DNA of 64,000 nt. It comes from Skeletonema tropicum (lineage: Eukaryota > Bacillariophyta > Thalassiosirophyceae > Thalassiosirales > Thalassiosiraceae). Positions 52,981 to 64,000 of this stretch are shown piece after piece. Made by a program: the position numbers and the translations under genes. Position 1 is the stretch's first letter. Every line of letters begins with the position of its first letter. The DNA lies in the NCBI GenBank assembly GCA_037178625.1, contig CM074134.1, positions 2,914,001 through 2,978,000 on the forward strand, written 5' to 3'. Under the pieces are notes generated by a model. That model saw only the letters and a list, made by a program, of their open reading frames with translations. It made no database searches and was not told the DNA's origin.

Positions 52981-53401
52981 GTGAGAATAGAGAGTTATGA
53001 TATCTATGCCTTTCTTGCCATCACAACCCTCTAGACACCCGCATTGTATTCCTGACATGTTTGCCTCATTTCGCAATAGTTCGGAATATGTACTCGTACT
53101 TAACATCTAAGTAGGACCCAATCATAAAGTTAATTCTGGGTGACGGGTGCGTACGGTACCCTTGAGAGAACGGAAAAACCTTTTTGTCTGATGGCGGGCA
53201 TGGCGTTGGAATAATCGAAACAAGCGTGACCGAGCGAGAGCATGCAGCCGAGGCCGTACAACATACAATCATTCATGGAACTGTGTTTGACGAGGATATT
53301 TGCCTGAGCACCATTTATTAGCGCACCTAACGAGTGCCAGCTGTCATGGATTTAGTGGCATTGCAAGAATTGTGTTTTTGGATCATAAATCATACGTACC
53401 A

Positions 53402-54545
53402 TCTGTCTGGATGACGCTGATCGTCTCTAAGTGTTTTTGGTGAGGGTATTTGCCGAGCAGCAGTGATCGGATTTTTTGATAGATGTGATGGTACTAATCG
53501 AAATATCGTGAAGAAGAGAGCTTTTCAATGGTGTTCATTATGTATCTTGGTGAAAATTTGAATTCAGGTAAGAAAATCTGGCTGTAGAGCCAGATCTGGC
53601 TGTAATCTAGAGACTTTGACCGAATCTATTGAATACATAAAAGTCTACAATCAAGCTGAGTACATACCCTTATTTGACAGAGCTGTTCAAGCGCTTACCT
53701 AAACGCCAATCGTCGCCGTCATAGGTTGATAGTAGAAGGGAAGATGGGCCGATTGTCATAAGTGGATGCATACTTGTACTCTTATTTAGTTAAGTAGCTT
53801 AAAGCTTGAGCTTGAGTTGATTGCATGCAGCTCGCAGCGTGGAGCGAGTGTGCAAAAGCAGGTGGCATGTGTGGCATGTGTGGTCAAAAAGTGTAGTGGT
53901 ACCGCTTTGTGCAAATACTCAGAAAAGAGGCCCCATCTAAAACTGTCTGGATATCAGGCTGATCTTGGCGAGGGCATTTGCCGAGCAGCAGTGATAGGAT
54001 TTTTTGATAGTTGTGATGGTACTAATCGAAATATTATCTTTTGAAGAGAGCTTTCCAATGATTATCATTAATACGTATTATTTTGGTCAAAATTTGAATT
54101 CAGTTAAGAAAATCTGGCTGTGTGGAGCCAGATCTGGCTGTAATCTCTAGAGACTTTGACCGGATCTATTGAATAGATAAAAGTCGTACAATCAAGCTGA
54201 AATTCTGAATATATGCATATTCGATAGAGCTGTTTAAAGCGTTTACCAAAACGCCACTCTTCGCCGCCATAGGCTGATAGAAGAAGTCAAGATGGGCCGA
54301 TTGTCATAAGTAGATGCATACTACTTCTTGTACTTTATAATCAAATAGGAGTAGCTTGAATCTTGAGTTGGAGCTCGCAGGCGCGCAGCAAGGAGCAAGC
54401 GTATATACGTGCGTGCCAAGCACGTGGTGGCATGGCGTGTGATGTGGCTGTTGTGATCAAAAAGTGTAGTGGTGTGGTAGGTACCGCTTTGCAAATATCT
54501 TCTCCGAAAAAGGCCCTAATATTCCCCTAAGTAAGACTCACTGGA
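53402..54545 (+). repeat. Tandem duplication, period about 540 bp
   Basis: 53402-53942 and 53943-54545 align throughout, for example GCATTTGCCGAGCAGCAGTG, AAGAAAATCTGGCTGT...CCAGATCTGGCTGTAATC and GATGGGCCGATTGTCATAAG. Both keep a frame reading GEGICRAAVIGFFD.CDGTNR, which could be an exon. Divergence is moderate, with several indels. No function assigned. Confidence 0.75.
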
Positions 54546-54925
54546 TACCGTTGCGACCAATAAGGCCAAAATCGGCGGTACCGATACGACCTCTATTCCC
54601 GAAAATTCAAATTGGCGGCCGCGCGTCTTCAACTCCGGTGGTTGAAGACTTCGCTCCAACTTCCACGGAAGTAACGAAGTTCCCCGTCACAAGGCGCACA
54701 TAACAACACAATCGACAACCGTAATACACTCCTAGCAAAAGGGCGTAAGCTCAGACTGTTGTACTTTTCAATAGAATAAAAATGCGAATGGTGGCGCTGC
54801 GGTGATACTAAATTAACATAGAACTAGAGCTAGCATTCGAGAGGGGGCGAAGGTTGATCGAAACTAATTCGCCGCCGTTGGGCAAGCATTTTTGAGATAG
54901 ACACACCGTTTATATAATATATAGA
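54546..54925 (+). promoter_or_regulatory. 5' region of PP4R3 gene
   Basis: Contains TACCGTTGCGACC (54546-54558), a related GGTACCGATACGACC at 54578-54592, a 9-bp-stem hairpin GTCTTCAAC/GTTGAAGAC (54625-54649), and a TATA-like run directly before the ATG (54909-54923). Which of these is functional is unknown. Confidence 0.35.
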
Positions 54926-57900
54926 ATGGAAGGGGCTACGAAATCCGAGGATCTGGCAATAATGTCAAATGACACGTCAAATCGATCATCACTGTCCGAA
55001 ACTACTAAAAATGATGATAATAAAATTATTACTGCACCGCCGTCGGATAATGAGGAGGCTGCTCTGAGAGGAGGCGACAACAATACTATGCGATCGGTGA
55101 CTTCTTCGCCTGAAGAGGAGGCCAAAGAAGTAGTTGACGATAATGAGGCTGATGCTACGAATTTATTGCTTGATAATGCGGTTGATACTAAGGGGGGCAC
55201 ATCATCGCTCCAAAAGAAGGAGGATGGCAAAATTATCGTGGACGCTGTGACTCACAAAAATGACAGAGGTGATACTACTGATATTACCCACGTGCAGATA
55301 AATAATACTGCCTCTACCGCAACCGCAGGTACCACCAACAGTACAAATAGCAGCAGCAGTGGGGGTAGCAGTGGAGTGAACACCACCGCACTACAATTAT
55401 TGGGAGGCACCACCAAAAAACGCAAACGAAAGTCGTCGTCAGCCAATACTACTGCTAATTTTGGTGGCACTAAATCAATTGTCAAGAAGAAGGTATTATC
55501 TTCCTTTCAAGATGATGATGATGATGAGAGTAGTGGAGAGTGTAAAAAACGAATGATGTTGGATGAGTTCCTGGTGACGAATGCTGATAATAATAAGAAT
55601 GATGAGGGGGCTAGTGTGAATGATGTGGGGAGTAGTGGGGATGATCATGCCGATAATTTGGAGGAAAAGAGGTTGCCTGCGACGACAAACTTGGTTAACG
55701 ACAGAGAGAGCCATAATCCTTCTCCTACCAATCCGACTACTGCAACCAACAACAACAATGATAATAGCGATAATAGTGATGATGGTCACGAATCAACGTC
55801 CATACAACACACCACACCAATAATTGGAGGTGGTGGAGGAGGAGGAGTCATCCCCCCCGAACGAGTCATGTCACCCATGCCACAAATTGAACGGGGGAAT
55901 ATGCCAGTTTGTCATTCTCCCAATGTTCCTATGACTGATCCTCCCGATGTTGTCAATACTACTATACAACAATTGGATTCATCATCGTCTGGTACTGCTA
56001 CTACTATTGCAAGTGGTGGTAGTGCTGCTGCTGTAGTGGCGAATGCTGCGAATAATAATTCAATAGGTGGAATTGCGGTGGTTGGAACGACAACAACAAC
56101 AACAATGAACAGTGACATCAACAACAACAGTACTACCTCTTCTTCTTCAGTAGTGATGGAGCACAATCACTCCATGACGACAAACAACAACAATAATACT
56201 GTGGGTGGTGGAGGAGGGAGATTAAATACAATACGGATGCAACAGCAGAATAATATTGGTCAAATGAGATTATTGCAGCAGCAGCAACAGCAGGCGAGTC
56301 AGCAATTGGCACAGCGATTTTCAACTTCTTCTTGTGTTGGTGTTGGTGGTGGTGGTGATGGTGGTTCTGTAGCTGCCAAGGGTGGTGCACATACTACTAC
56401 AAATACAGTACAGTCTCAACAACAGGCACAACAACAACAACAACAACCACAACCACCAGGGTGGAGGGTGAAATTATATCGTCTCAACATGGACGGAACA
56501 TGGGATGATTGTGGTACAGGTCGGATACAATTTTATTATGCGAGGGGTAGTAGTAGTAGTGGTAGTAGTGGAGAGGGTAAGGGTGGTGGTGTTGGTGGGA
56601 TGGTGGGGGATGGTAATTTACATCAGCAGCAGCAACTGCATGGGACAGCAAAGATGATGAGTAGTGGTGAGGGGAAGAAACAGCAGCAGCAGCAGCAGCA
56701 GCAACCACCACCACCACAGCCAATCAAGAATTTATTTCGAGAATTGGGTGAACCCATGTTGTGTATGCGTGCGGAACTTTCGCAAAAGCAACAGGGTGGC
56801 AATTCCAACAACAATGGCAATTTGGAAAATAAACGAACAATTTCCACCAATAACAACAACATCAATAATGAAGGGGGTGGACAGTCATTATCATCATTAT
56901 CGGGGGAGAAGGTGTTATTACGAACACGAGTATTATTACACGAAGCATATCAATGTCAGGGGGGGAATATTATTACGTGGTGTGAACCATTTCATGTTCA
57001 TGGAAAGAAGGAAAAGGTGGATGGACCTACTGCTGCTTCTAGTAGTAGTAGTAGTGGTGGTGGTGGTAATTCTTCATCGACTCGTCCACAGCAGCAACAA
57101 CAACAACAACAAGGTGGTGATTCGTCATCATCATCATCATCACCAGCAGGGGTGGACCTGGCTCTCTCCTTTCAAGATAATGCGGGCTGTAAGGATATTT
57201 GGCAGCATATTCTAAATGTGCAATCGTGTGCGAGGGAGATGACGACTCATTTTGCTGCCAACAACAACAATACCAATGCGACATCATCTTCGTCTTCTTC
57301 CATGTCAATTCATTCTCCACTATCACCAATCAAAGTCACAACAACTTCAACTCATGCTCATCCATTACATAATTCTCCCAATTCTCCCGATCATGACTAC
57401 GTGGAAGATAAATTAATTGGCAACAGCGGCGGGGGAGGAGGCGGAGGTGGCAATACCCCATTGGTGGGAGGGATATCCTCCCGTCCATCCATTTGGACCA
57501 AGGATTCCAATATTATTGGTAATAATTCATCCTCATCCTCGACCAATGTGGAGAATCGATTGCACAGTCACAATCATGCGCTGCCATCCAATACTACTAA
57601 TAAGTCGTCACCGTATTCGTCATCGTCACCATCATCGTCGGATGATGATGAAGAGGAGAAGCAATTTCATGATGCTGTGGATCATATGACGGCTGTTTCG
57701 ATGGCAGCTGCTGCTGCGGTAGCGTATAAGCTGCCCCCCAAAGATGGGAATAGTCCTGGAGGAGGAGGAGGAGGAAGGATGGATACGAATGTTTCTTTTC
57801 CGTTGTCCATGGGAAGTGGTGGTGGAGGAGGGGGAGGATTTCACATGAATTCGGATGCGAATAATTCCGCAGGAGGAGGAGGAGGAGTTTCATCGCCAAT

Positions 57901-60196
57901 GCAACTTCCCAAATCTCCCACGTGGGATGATTTACAAAATATTGGTGATATTATTGCCGGGGTACATCTTCAGCAGCGGGAGGACTTTTTGATCTTTTTA
58001 TCCCAGTCGGATTGTGCCTACATCAAACTTTTATTGGATCTATTCCCTCCAGCCGAGGAACGTGGTGAGGATATGACCGAGTTGGCTGTCATTATCAAGA
58101 CAATTTTACTGCTGAATGATCCCGAAATCATCGAGTTTGTGACTTCTGACGCACCAACGTTTGAATCAGTCTGTGCCGTCCTTGAGTATGATCCGGAATT
58201 GAGAGAAAAGGCAAATCATCGTGAATTTATTCGCAAGTGTGCCAAGTTCCGCACGGTGGTAAAGATGGAGGATGACGCATTGGTATCTCAGATCCATCAT
58301 TTGTTTCGAGTGACGTACTTGAGAGACAACGTGCTACGACCGACCATGGATGAGAGTAGTCTTTCGACGCTAGTTTCACTTGCTCAATTTACTCAGTCGG
58401 ATATTATCAAGGCAGTGATGACTGCTCCCAAGGTGAAAGTCGCTAGTGGTGGTGGTGCTGGAAATGAATTGCCAGGGTTGAGCTACCTGACAAGGGTGAT
58501 TCGCTTATTATCAACTGAGATTGATGCTATCAGAGCCACTGCTTCGGATGAAGAAGGATCTAATGCTGCTCCTACCATCCAGGATCAATCGACAGAGGAA
58601 GAGTCAGAAGGTATCATGTGGCAGCAACACCTAGCTCCACAAGACTCATCACTCAGCTCGCGTCTCATTCGTCGGAAGGGGTGTTTGATGTTTCTCAAGG
58701 AATTATTTTGCAAGGCAAGAGTGTCATTGCAGCAGCCCGAAAAGGATGAATTTATTGATAGCTCTGTATCAAATTCAAAGTTGCTACATCTCCTCGGAGC
58801 CATTCTCTCTGATCCCAATATTGATGTAGATGAGCAAGGTGCAGCTCTCGAAATAGTATCTGTGATTGCAATGCACGATCCCTGTGTCATTCGACGACAC
58901 TGTCTCCAAGGGGCGGGAACAGCACCTGACAACTCGAGTAATGAGATGTTTTCATGCCTTCGACCCGACCCAAGTGACCACCGAGAGGTTATTTTCATTT
59001 GCCCTCCTAACGACTTGATGCTTTCAATATTATTCGTCATGGGGACGGCGACAGATGCAGGTATTTTGCTTCAAACTTCGGAAATAATACGGATAATTCT
59101 TGATACAGATATTGTTGGAGGAGACCAGGGAACATCACTGAACGGCAGCTTTATGAATGAAGAGAATGACATTAACGCCATCAATAGCCAGAACATACGG
59201 CATGATGCAGGCTCGGAGGAACAAAATTCTTTTCTCGCATTGTTCTACGATCGATACATTCAATGGTTGGTGGCACCATTTCAATACAAAATCTTCATAT
59301 CCAAGTCTATTCTTCCGCTTTTGTCAGAGAGTAATCGAGATGAATCATTCAGTGCCATCAATCAAATACGACAAGAATTCAAACATCGCAGTGCTAGCGA
59401 GGAGAAGTCTCTTACATTGGTTGCAGAGTTCGCTGTCAGAACCTCATTCACGCTTGAGATCTTGAGTTTCTGTGTCCGGGCGCATGTCTATCGAATGAAG
59501 TTCTTCATTTTAAGGACGAGATTGTTGGGTACAATCCTTAAGATGCTGTGTCAGAAAGCGCCGCATCCACATCAAATAGCATCTGGTGGCAAATGTCTCA
59601 AACTGGCATCATTGAAGTTCCTTCGCTCGGTCCTCTCTGTGAAGGATGAATTCTACCATCGTCACATTGTACAATACAACTTATTCGCTCCAGTCTTTGA
59701 CGCTTTCAGGATAATACCTGTCGGTCGCAACCTCATCTCTTCTGCAATTCTCGAAATGTGTGACTTTATCCGCACAGAAAACATCAAGTCACTCCTCGAA
59801 TACATCGTGACGAAGCATCTGATAAAGTCCACAACATCGCCTGGTGAGAAAAGCTTGGAAGAGATTGCCAACCCTCATGTTGACACGTTTGCTCAGCTAC
59901 GAAGGACTCATGAAGAGAATATTGGAATGCATCTTGATCTCAATGAAGAAGGGCCTCCTGGTAGCGGTGGCACAACATTCAATGGACGTCCTGCCCCCGT
60001 GATAAATAAGAAGGCATTGGAAGATCAACGCAAATACCGAGAGGCTGAATCGGAAGATTCCTACTTCAATGATGATGATGACGACGAAGATGACGTTATG
60101 GACCCACTACCAAATAATGATCAAAATACATCCTCGCCAGCAGTAATGTCAGACACCACTGCATCTCTTCTGGCAGATGTGAAAAGCCTCGAATGA
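54926..60196 (+). CDS. PP4R3: Protein phosphatase 4 regulatory subunit 3 (SMEK/PP4R3)
   Basis: Single-exon, 1756 aa. Residues 1-510 are low complexity (Asn, Ser, Gly, Gln runs) with a basic KKRKRKSSS. An EVH1/PH-like domain follows, split by homopolymer inserts: [20 protein letters not shown] (about 511), [20 protein letters not shown], and [20 protein letters not shown] (ending about 768). The SMEK (DUF625) helical domain runs from about 997 ([20 protein letters not shown]) to about 1645 and includes [20 protein letters not shown] and [20 protein letters not shown]. The C-terminus is acidic. PP4R3 targets the PP4 catalytic/R2 complex to substrates through the EVH1 domain, acting in DNA-damage response and transcription control. 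It is about twice the length of animal PP4R3, all from simple-sequence insertions. No frame breaks. Confidence 0.95.
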
Positions 60197-60466
60197 GGAG
60201 AATTTCATAACCCGCGCAAAAGTATTTACAGCATGAATTGAATAGAAAGTGATGTAATCAATCTTGCTCTAATAATTCATACTTTTATACACTCATTTTC
60301 TTATCTGATTAACTTTGTATTTATTTATTTATGAATGGCATCGTGCTTCCTGTGTCTGTTTTGACACTGTAGATTGACTTCTTCTCTCTCCTCTGCAATA
60401 CAATAGAAAAGAGCCTCTCCATTGTTTGGTGTTGATCCTTCACATGACATCAGATGCTATCCTCTT
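60197..60466. other. Short convergent intergenic region
   Basis: 3' region shared by PP4R3 (plus) and the small membrane protein gene (minus). AT-rich, no motif. Confidence 0.5.
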
Positions 60467-61364
60467 TTAATTTTCTTCTTTTTTGTTTCGTCGTTTTTCA
60501 AGCCATTTCATTTGCCAATCCTGCAAATCAGCCGTTTCAGAATAAGCTGATAGAATCTTCTCGTCATACATGGGGAAAGCCTTTGCCAATGCTCGACCCC
60601 TTCGATGCTTTATCCATCGCGTGTATGGTCGTACTCCCAGGTTGTTCATTTGTGATCTTGCATATTGGCTACATAGTAAGGCAAAGGATATCGTCCCTAG
60701 CGGAGGCTGAACAGGTAGTGTGATATCATATGGATGAGATCATACTCCTTAATGACATCGACGCATGTTCATAATCCTTCCTGCCATCATATATCAGTAC
60801 ATAAAGAGAGAAGCAGTGCACTCACCTCCATCCAATTCCAACTCCAAATCGACACCTCCAAAGGAGTTTCCAACTCCCTCGCCTCAGGAATATCACACGT
60901 CACTGCCCAATCATTAAACCACTCAATCGTAGATAAATGAAACACCAACGGGAATGCCGCCACGCCTGCAAATATCGCCGACGCAATCCCTATCTTATAC
61001 GGCAATGTCACCATATAATAACTTTCATGTTCCGTTCCGCTATTGTATGGAACATGTCACATGCATCTTCGTACGAGGTACCATCCACATCCATAATGTG
61101 TCGTTTCAAAATCTCTTCACGGGCAGAATGATCTTCAAGTGCTCCAAATGTCAACAGTGTATTGTCATCCATGTCCTTTACGCAAATTGATATCGGGGGA
61201 ACTCCTCGAGGACCAATGTGGAGTCTCTCCCCGTTCATTTTTGGATTGGAGTGTCTTCTTCCCTTCTTTTTGTTGTTTTTGGTCCTCCCGACTACAGAAG
61301 ATCGATGATGACCATAGCGAGGAGCTCGTTTGCTGACTGCTGCGGCGATGGTGGCTAAAGTCAT
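60467..61364 (-). CDS. Small spliced organelle-type membrane protein, unnamed family
   Basis: Start ATG 61364 (MTLATIAAAVSKRAPRYGHH), a basic Ser/Ala-rich N-terminus suited to organelle import. After about 110 residues there is an unresolved one-base frame change or small intron near 61010. The next exon (to 60826) reads LPYKIGIASAIFAGVAAFPL, then VFHLSTIEWFND, then ETPLEVSIWSWNWME. A GTGAGT...TTCAG intron (60707-60825) follows, and exon 3 (60467-60706) continues in frame with PPLGTISFALLCSQYARSQM, then NNLGVRPYTRWIKHRRGRAL. WTWNWMEPPLG-type proteins with two membrane segments are conserved in algae. I know no function. The intron is well supported because splicing restores a continuous conserved block. 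Confidence 0.7.
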
Positions 61365-62009
61365 GGCTGCTTTTATTGTATGAGATCACCAAGTGCCAAT
61401 CGATAACATCAACAACAACAACATGCTACATCTATGCAAGCTCGAATCTGCAAATCAAACGAGCTACGAGTGTTTGTGGGGTTCTCTTTTTTGTTGCTAC
61501 GAATGTATCTCAAGTGTCTCATCGGTTACTTCCGGTATCCCAGCGGGGCAATACACCGGTAAAATAAGGTATATTATACTGGAACGGGAAGCTGCATTCG
61601 TTAGCCAAAACTTAGCATTAAATGTTGGAAACAACGCTAGCGAAGTAAGTGAGCGTTGACGAAGTTGCAGGTTGCAATCATCTTCAGCTTCAACGCTCTC
61701 GAGTGTGGTGTACAACCTGGGTTCCTCCATCTGAATTTGTGGTCGTATGAGATCTTACAGCTTACAGCACTATGAGAGTAATTGCCTACTGTGCTACCAA
61801 ATCTGCAGCAAATTTGGCTGGGTAGCCTTGGACATGGTCATAAATACAGTGACGGAGAAGATCGAGATGAAAGTGTGGCTCAACGTACTGCCAACTTCGC
61901 CACCCAAGATGCAAGATCATTCCAACTTTCGTAAGCTGCACGCCATGGCTATTCTTGACGTGCCGCTGACTGGATTTCTTATTCAGCTTCCCCTTTCTTC
62001 AAAAGTTGT
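61365..62009. other. No supported gene
   Basis: Frames at 61393-61659 and 61747-62055 show no motif. The second runs into the otubain remnant. Confidence 0.4.
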
Positions 62010-62222
62010 CCATGAAGTATCAGGTGGCTTTGGTGGAGTGTTTGGGTGTTGGTGATTGAGTATATGGATGGGAGATGTGGTACTGGTGGGAAGGTTGTAA
62101 TTCATGTGTTTGGTCAGATTGATGTTGAGATGGTGGTGGAACCTGTATGGAAGAGGAGAATGATAGGATATGTTTGATATGTATTGTTGTATCGACCAGA
62201 TCATTATGATATTTTGTATTGA
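62010..62222 (+). pseudogene. Otubain C-terminal remnant, inverted unit
   Basis: Frameshifted plus-strand match to the last 70 residues of the otubain gene: TTTGGTGGAGTGTTTGGGTG (ALAECLGV), TATATGGATGGGAGATGTGG (YMDGRCG), GTGTTTGGTCAGATTGATGT (VFGQIDV), and ATTATGATATTTTGTATTGA (YDILY stop). It is convergent with the GGVC gene to its right, as at 25.2-25.4 kb. Confidence 0.75.
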
Positions 62223-62344
62223 CCTGAACTGCAGCAGTAATCATGTTCATGTGTGTGCCAAGATGATCAACAGTTTTGGAATAACAAATTACAAGAAATT
62301 TACACATTAGATGCCCCACTAAAGGACTGAATAACTAGCTCTCT

Positions 62345-64000
62345 CTAAACTTCTTCATAATCGGTAACTTGACAAAGAATCACGCTGGGAGGAGTGCTAT
62401 TTGCATATTGAACCCTCGAAGCTGCGGTTGCGCTCTGATTGGGAAGAGTTGCGGTCGTATCATCGAATGCTGATCGACATGATAAAGCAAATGCAGTAGA
62501 CTCGTCATGAGGATTGCGATATGACCCATGCCTATGGCAAACTCCGTTCCGTCTGGATCGATTAGTGCATCCATCTATGCTGCATAGTTTGAGCTTTGCT
62601 CCATGCCTGACACACACACACCTCCATGCTGAGCTTGATTAGTGCATCCATCTTTGCTGCATTGTTTGTGTCTATTTCCAGCCCCATGTCTTATACAAAC
62701 GCCTCTCCCTTGGACCATGTTTGTGCACCCATCTATGCTGCATCGTTTAATCTTCACCTTTGCACCATGCTTGATGAACACCCCTCCATTCTGGGCTTGA
62801 TTTGTGCATCCAACACTGCTGCATCGTTTAGTCTTTGCCCCGTGCCTGACGCACACCCCTCCCTTGATTACAATGTTCGTGCATCCTTCGCTACTGCATC
62901 GTTTGATCTTTGCCCCATGCCTGACACACAATCCTCCTTTCTAAACATAATTTGTGCATCCAACACTGCTGCATCTTTTTATTTTCGCTCCATGTCTGAT
63001 ACACACTCCTCCCTAAACGACAAAGTTCTTACATCCTTCTATGGTGCATCGTTTGACCTTTGCCCCATGCCTGACACACACCCCTCGATTGATGACATGA
63101 TTTGAGCATCCGTCAGCAGAGCATCGCTTCTTCTTTGCCCCATGTTTTAAACACACACCTCCTATCTGAGCATAATTCGTGCATCCATCGGCAGATATCT
63201 TTTTGTACTTCTTCCTCGCAACTTTCTTAGCTGTACCATTTCCTCCATCATCGTCAGCAGTCGAATGTCCGTCTCTTCTTGGTAAACTTCACTTTCAGCG
63301 GATCGCGATATGCCCCGTGCCTGATGCACACTCCTCCCTGCTGAGCTTGATTTGTGCATCTTGGACATTGTTTGTGCATCCATCGATGCTGCACCGTTTC
63401 TTTTGTGCTCCATGTTTCACACACACTCCTCCCTTGATGACAACATTCTTGCATCCAACACTGCTGCATCGTTTAGTCTTTGCCCCGTGCCTGATGCACA
63501 CCCCTCCCTTGACGACTCCATTCGTGCATCCCTCACTGCTGCATCGTTTTTTGAGCTGGTTTGCCCCATGTCTGAAGCACACTCCTCCTTGTATGACACC
63601 ATTAGTACATCCATCGCTGCTGCATCGCTTGACCTTTGCTCCATGCCTTTTGCACACTCCTCCTATCTGAGCTTTCTTCGTGCATCCATCGCTGCTGCAT
63701 CGTTTGGCCTTTGCTCCATGTCTGATGCACACTCCTGCTTTTTTAGCTTTGTTTGTGCATCCATCAGCAGAGCATGTCTTTTTGTACTTCATCCAGTCAA
63801 TCTTCTTAACCCTCTTCCCATCATAATCGTCAGCAGATGAGCGGCGTTTCCTCTTGGTAGACTTTACTTTTAGCGAAGCTGCAGAAGACGAGTCATTACC
63901 TGGATTAACAGCAGCAGCCGCACGTCGAGTTAAAGTTGACAGATGCTTCGATGCAGATGTCCTCTTACTCCTCTTATCTTTCTCAGCCTCCGCGGCGGCG
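62345..64000 (-). pseudogene. GGVC-RHGAK repeat gene, decaying, 5' end outside window
   Basis: The minus frame is open from the window edge (64000; Ala-rich basic N-terminus, SKRTSASKHLSTLTRR) to 63295. It has five complete C-x4-C-x9-C-x2-H units and a sixth cut after CSIDGCTNNVQ by a deletion with frameshift. A second block has at least two further frame changes and two in-frame TAG codons exactly one repeat apart (63013-63015 and 62941-62943). The conserved tail ends at 62345 (QVTDYEEV). The two-block layout matches copy 2 at 23450. The N-terminal part may still be translated. Confidence 0.78.

Noticed and set aside
55249..57900. Many antisense frames opposite PP4R3
   Set aside because: They arise from simple-sequence runs (Val, Leu, His runs) and disappear where the coding sequence is complex.
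60454..60723. 89-aa plus-strand frame with a hydrophobic N-terminus
   Set aside because: It lies opposite exon 3 of the small membrane protein gene, whose splicing and conserved motifs are much stronger evidence.

Overview
The window looks like a nuclear contig from a diatom (Bacillariophyta), probably a centric one. Four things point there. A DUF1350 hydrolase carries a diatom-style plastid presequence ending in a cleavage site followed by Phe. Introns are short GT-AG introns. Cys/His 'GGVC-RHGAK' repeat proteins, BspA-like (DUF285) surface proteins and F-box-like/LRR proteins are all expanded. PP4R3 has a homopolymer-rich N-terminus of the kind common in diatoms. No tRNA, rRNA or CRISPR was found. 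The lineage is inference; the gene calls rest on the translated sequence.

Layout. 1-9 kb: old repeats, a foldback element and a degraded transposase-like gene. 9.2-10.7 kb: an intact plastid-type DUF1350 hydrolase. 10.8-26.3 kb: a tandem segmental array. Its unit is an otubain tail, a two-exon zinc-ribbon gene on the minus strand, and a divergent GGVC-repeat gene on the plus strand. One unit is near intact (11.8-15.5 kb), one is partial (16.7-18.0 kb), and one (18.2-26.3 kb) is split by a 5'-truncated retroelement with an 18-bp target duplication. An inverted, decaying copy lies at the window end (62-64 kb, continuing outside). 26.6-41.5 kb: a mobile-element district holding a 2.0-kb TA-flanked TIR element, a 3-kb DDE transposon with a divergent nuclease-like gene, a hAT remnant nested in another TIR element, a further TIR element, and a lectin-like gene. 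41.8-45.7 kb: two tandem F-box-like/LRR genes; three decayed relatives lie at 11, 29 and 36 kb. 46.1-52.3 kb: a recently inserted miniature LTR element with identical LTRs, then a membrane-anchored BspA-like protein gene. 52.7-54.5 kb: a prolyl-4-hydroxylase-like exon and a tandem duplication. 54.9-61.4 kb: housekeeping genes (PP4R3/SMEK and a small spliced membrane protein).

The stable core is DUF1350, otubain, PP4R3 and the small membrane protein. The rest is accessory sequence shaped by duplication and transposition. Several long reading frames are interrupted by exactly one base at a short homopolymer (about 3,705, 30,345 and 50,695), so some apparent breaks may be assembly errors.
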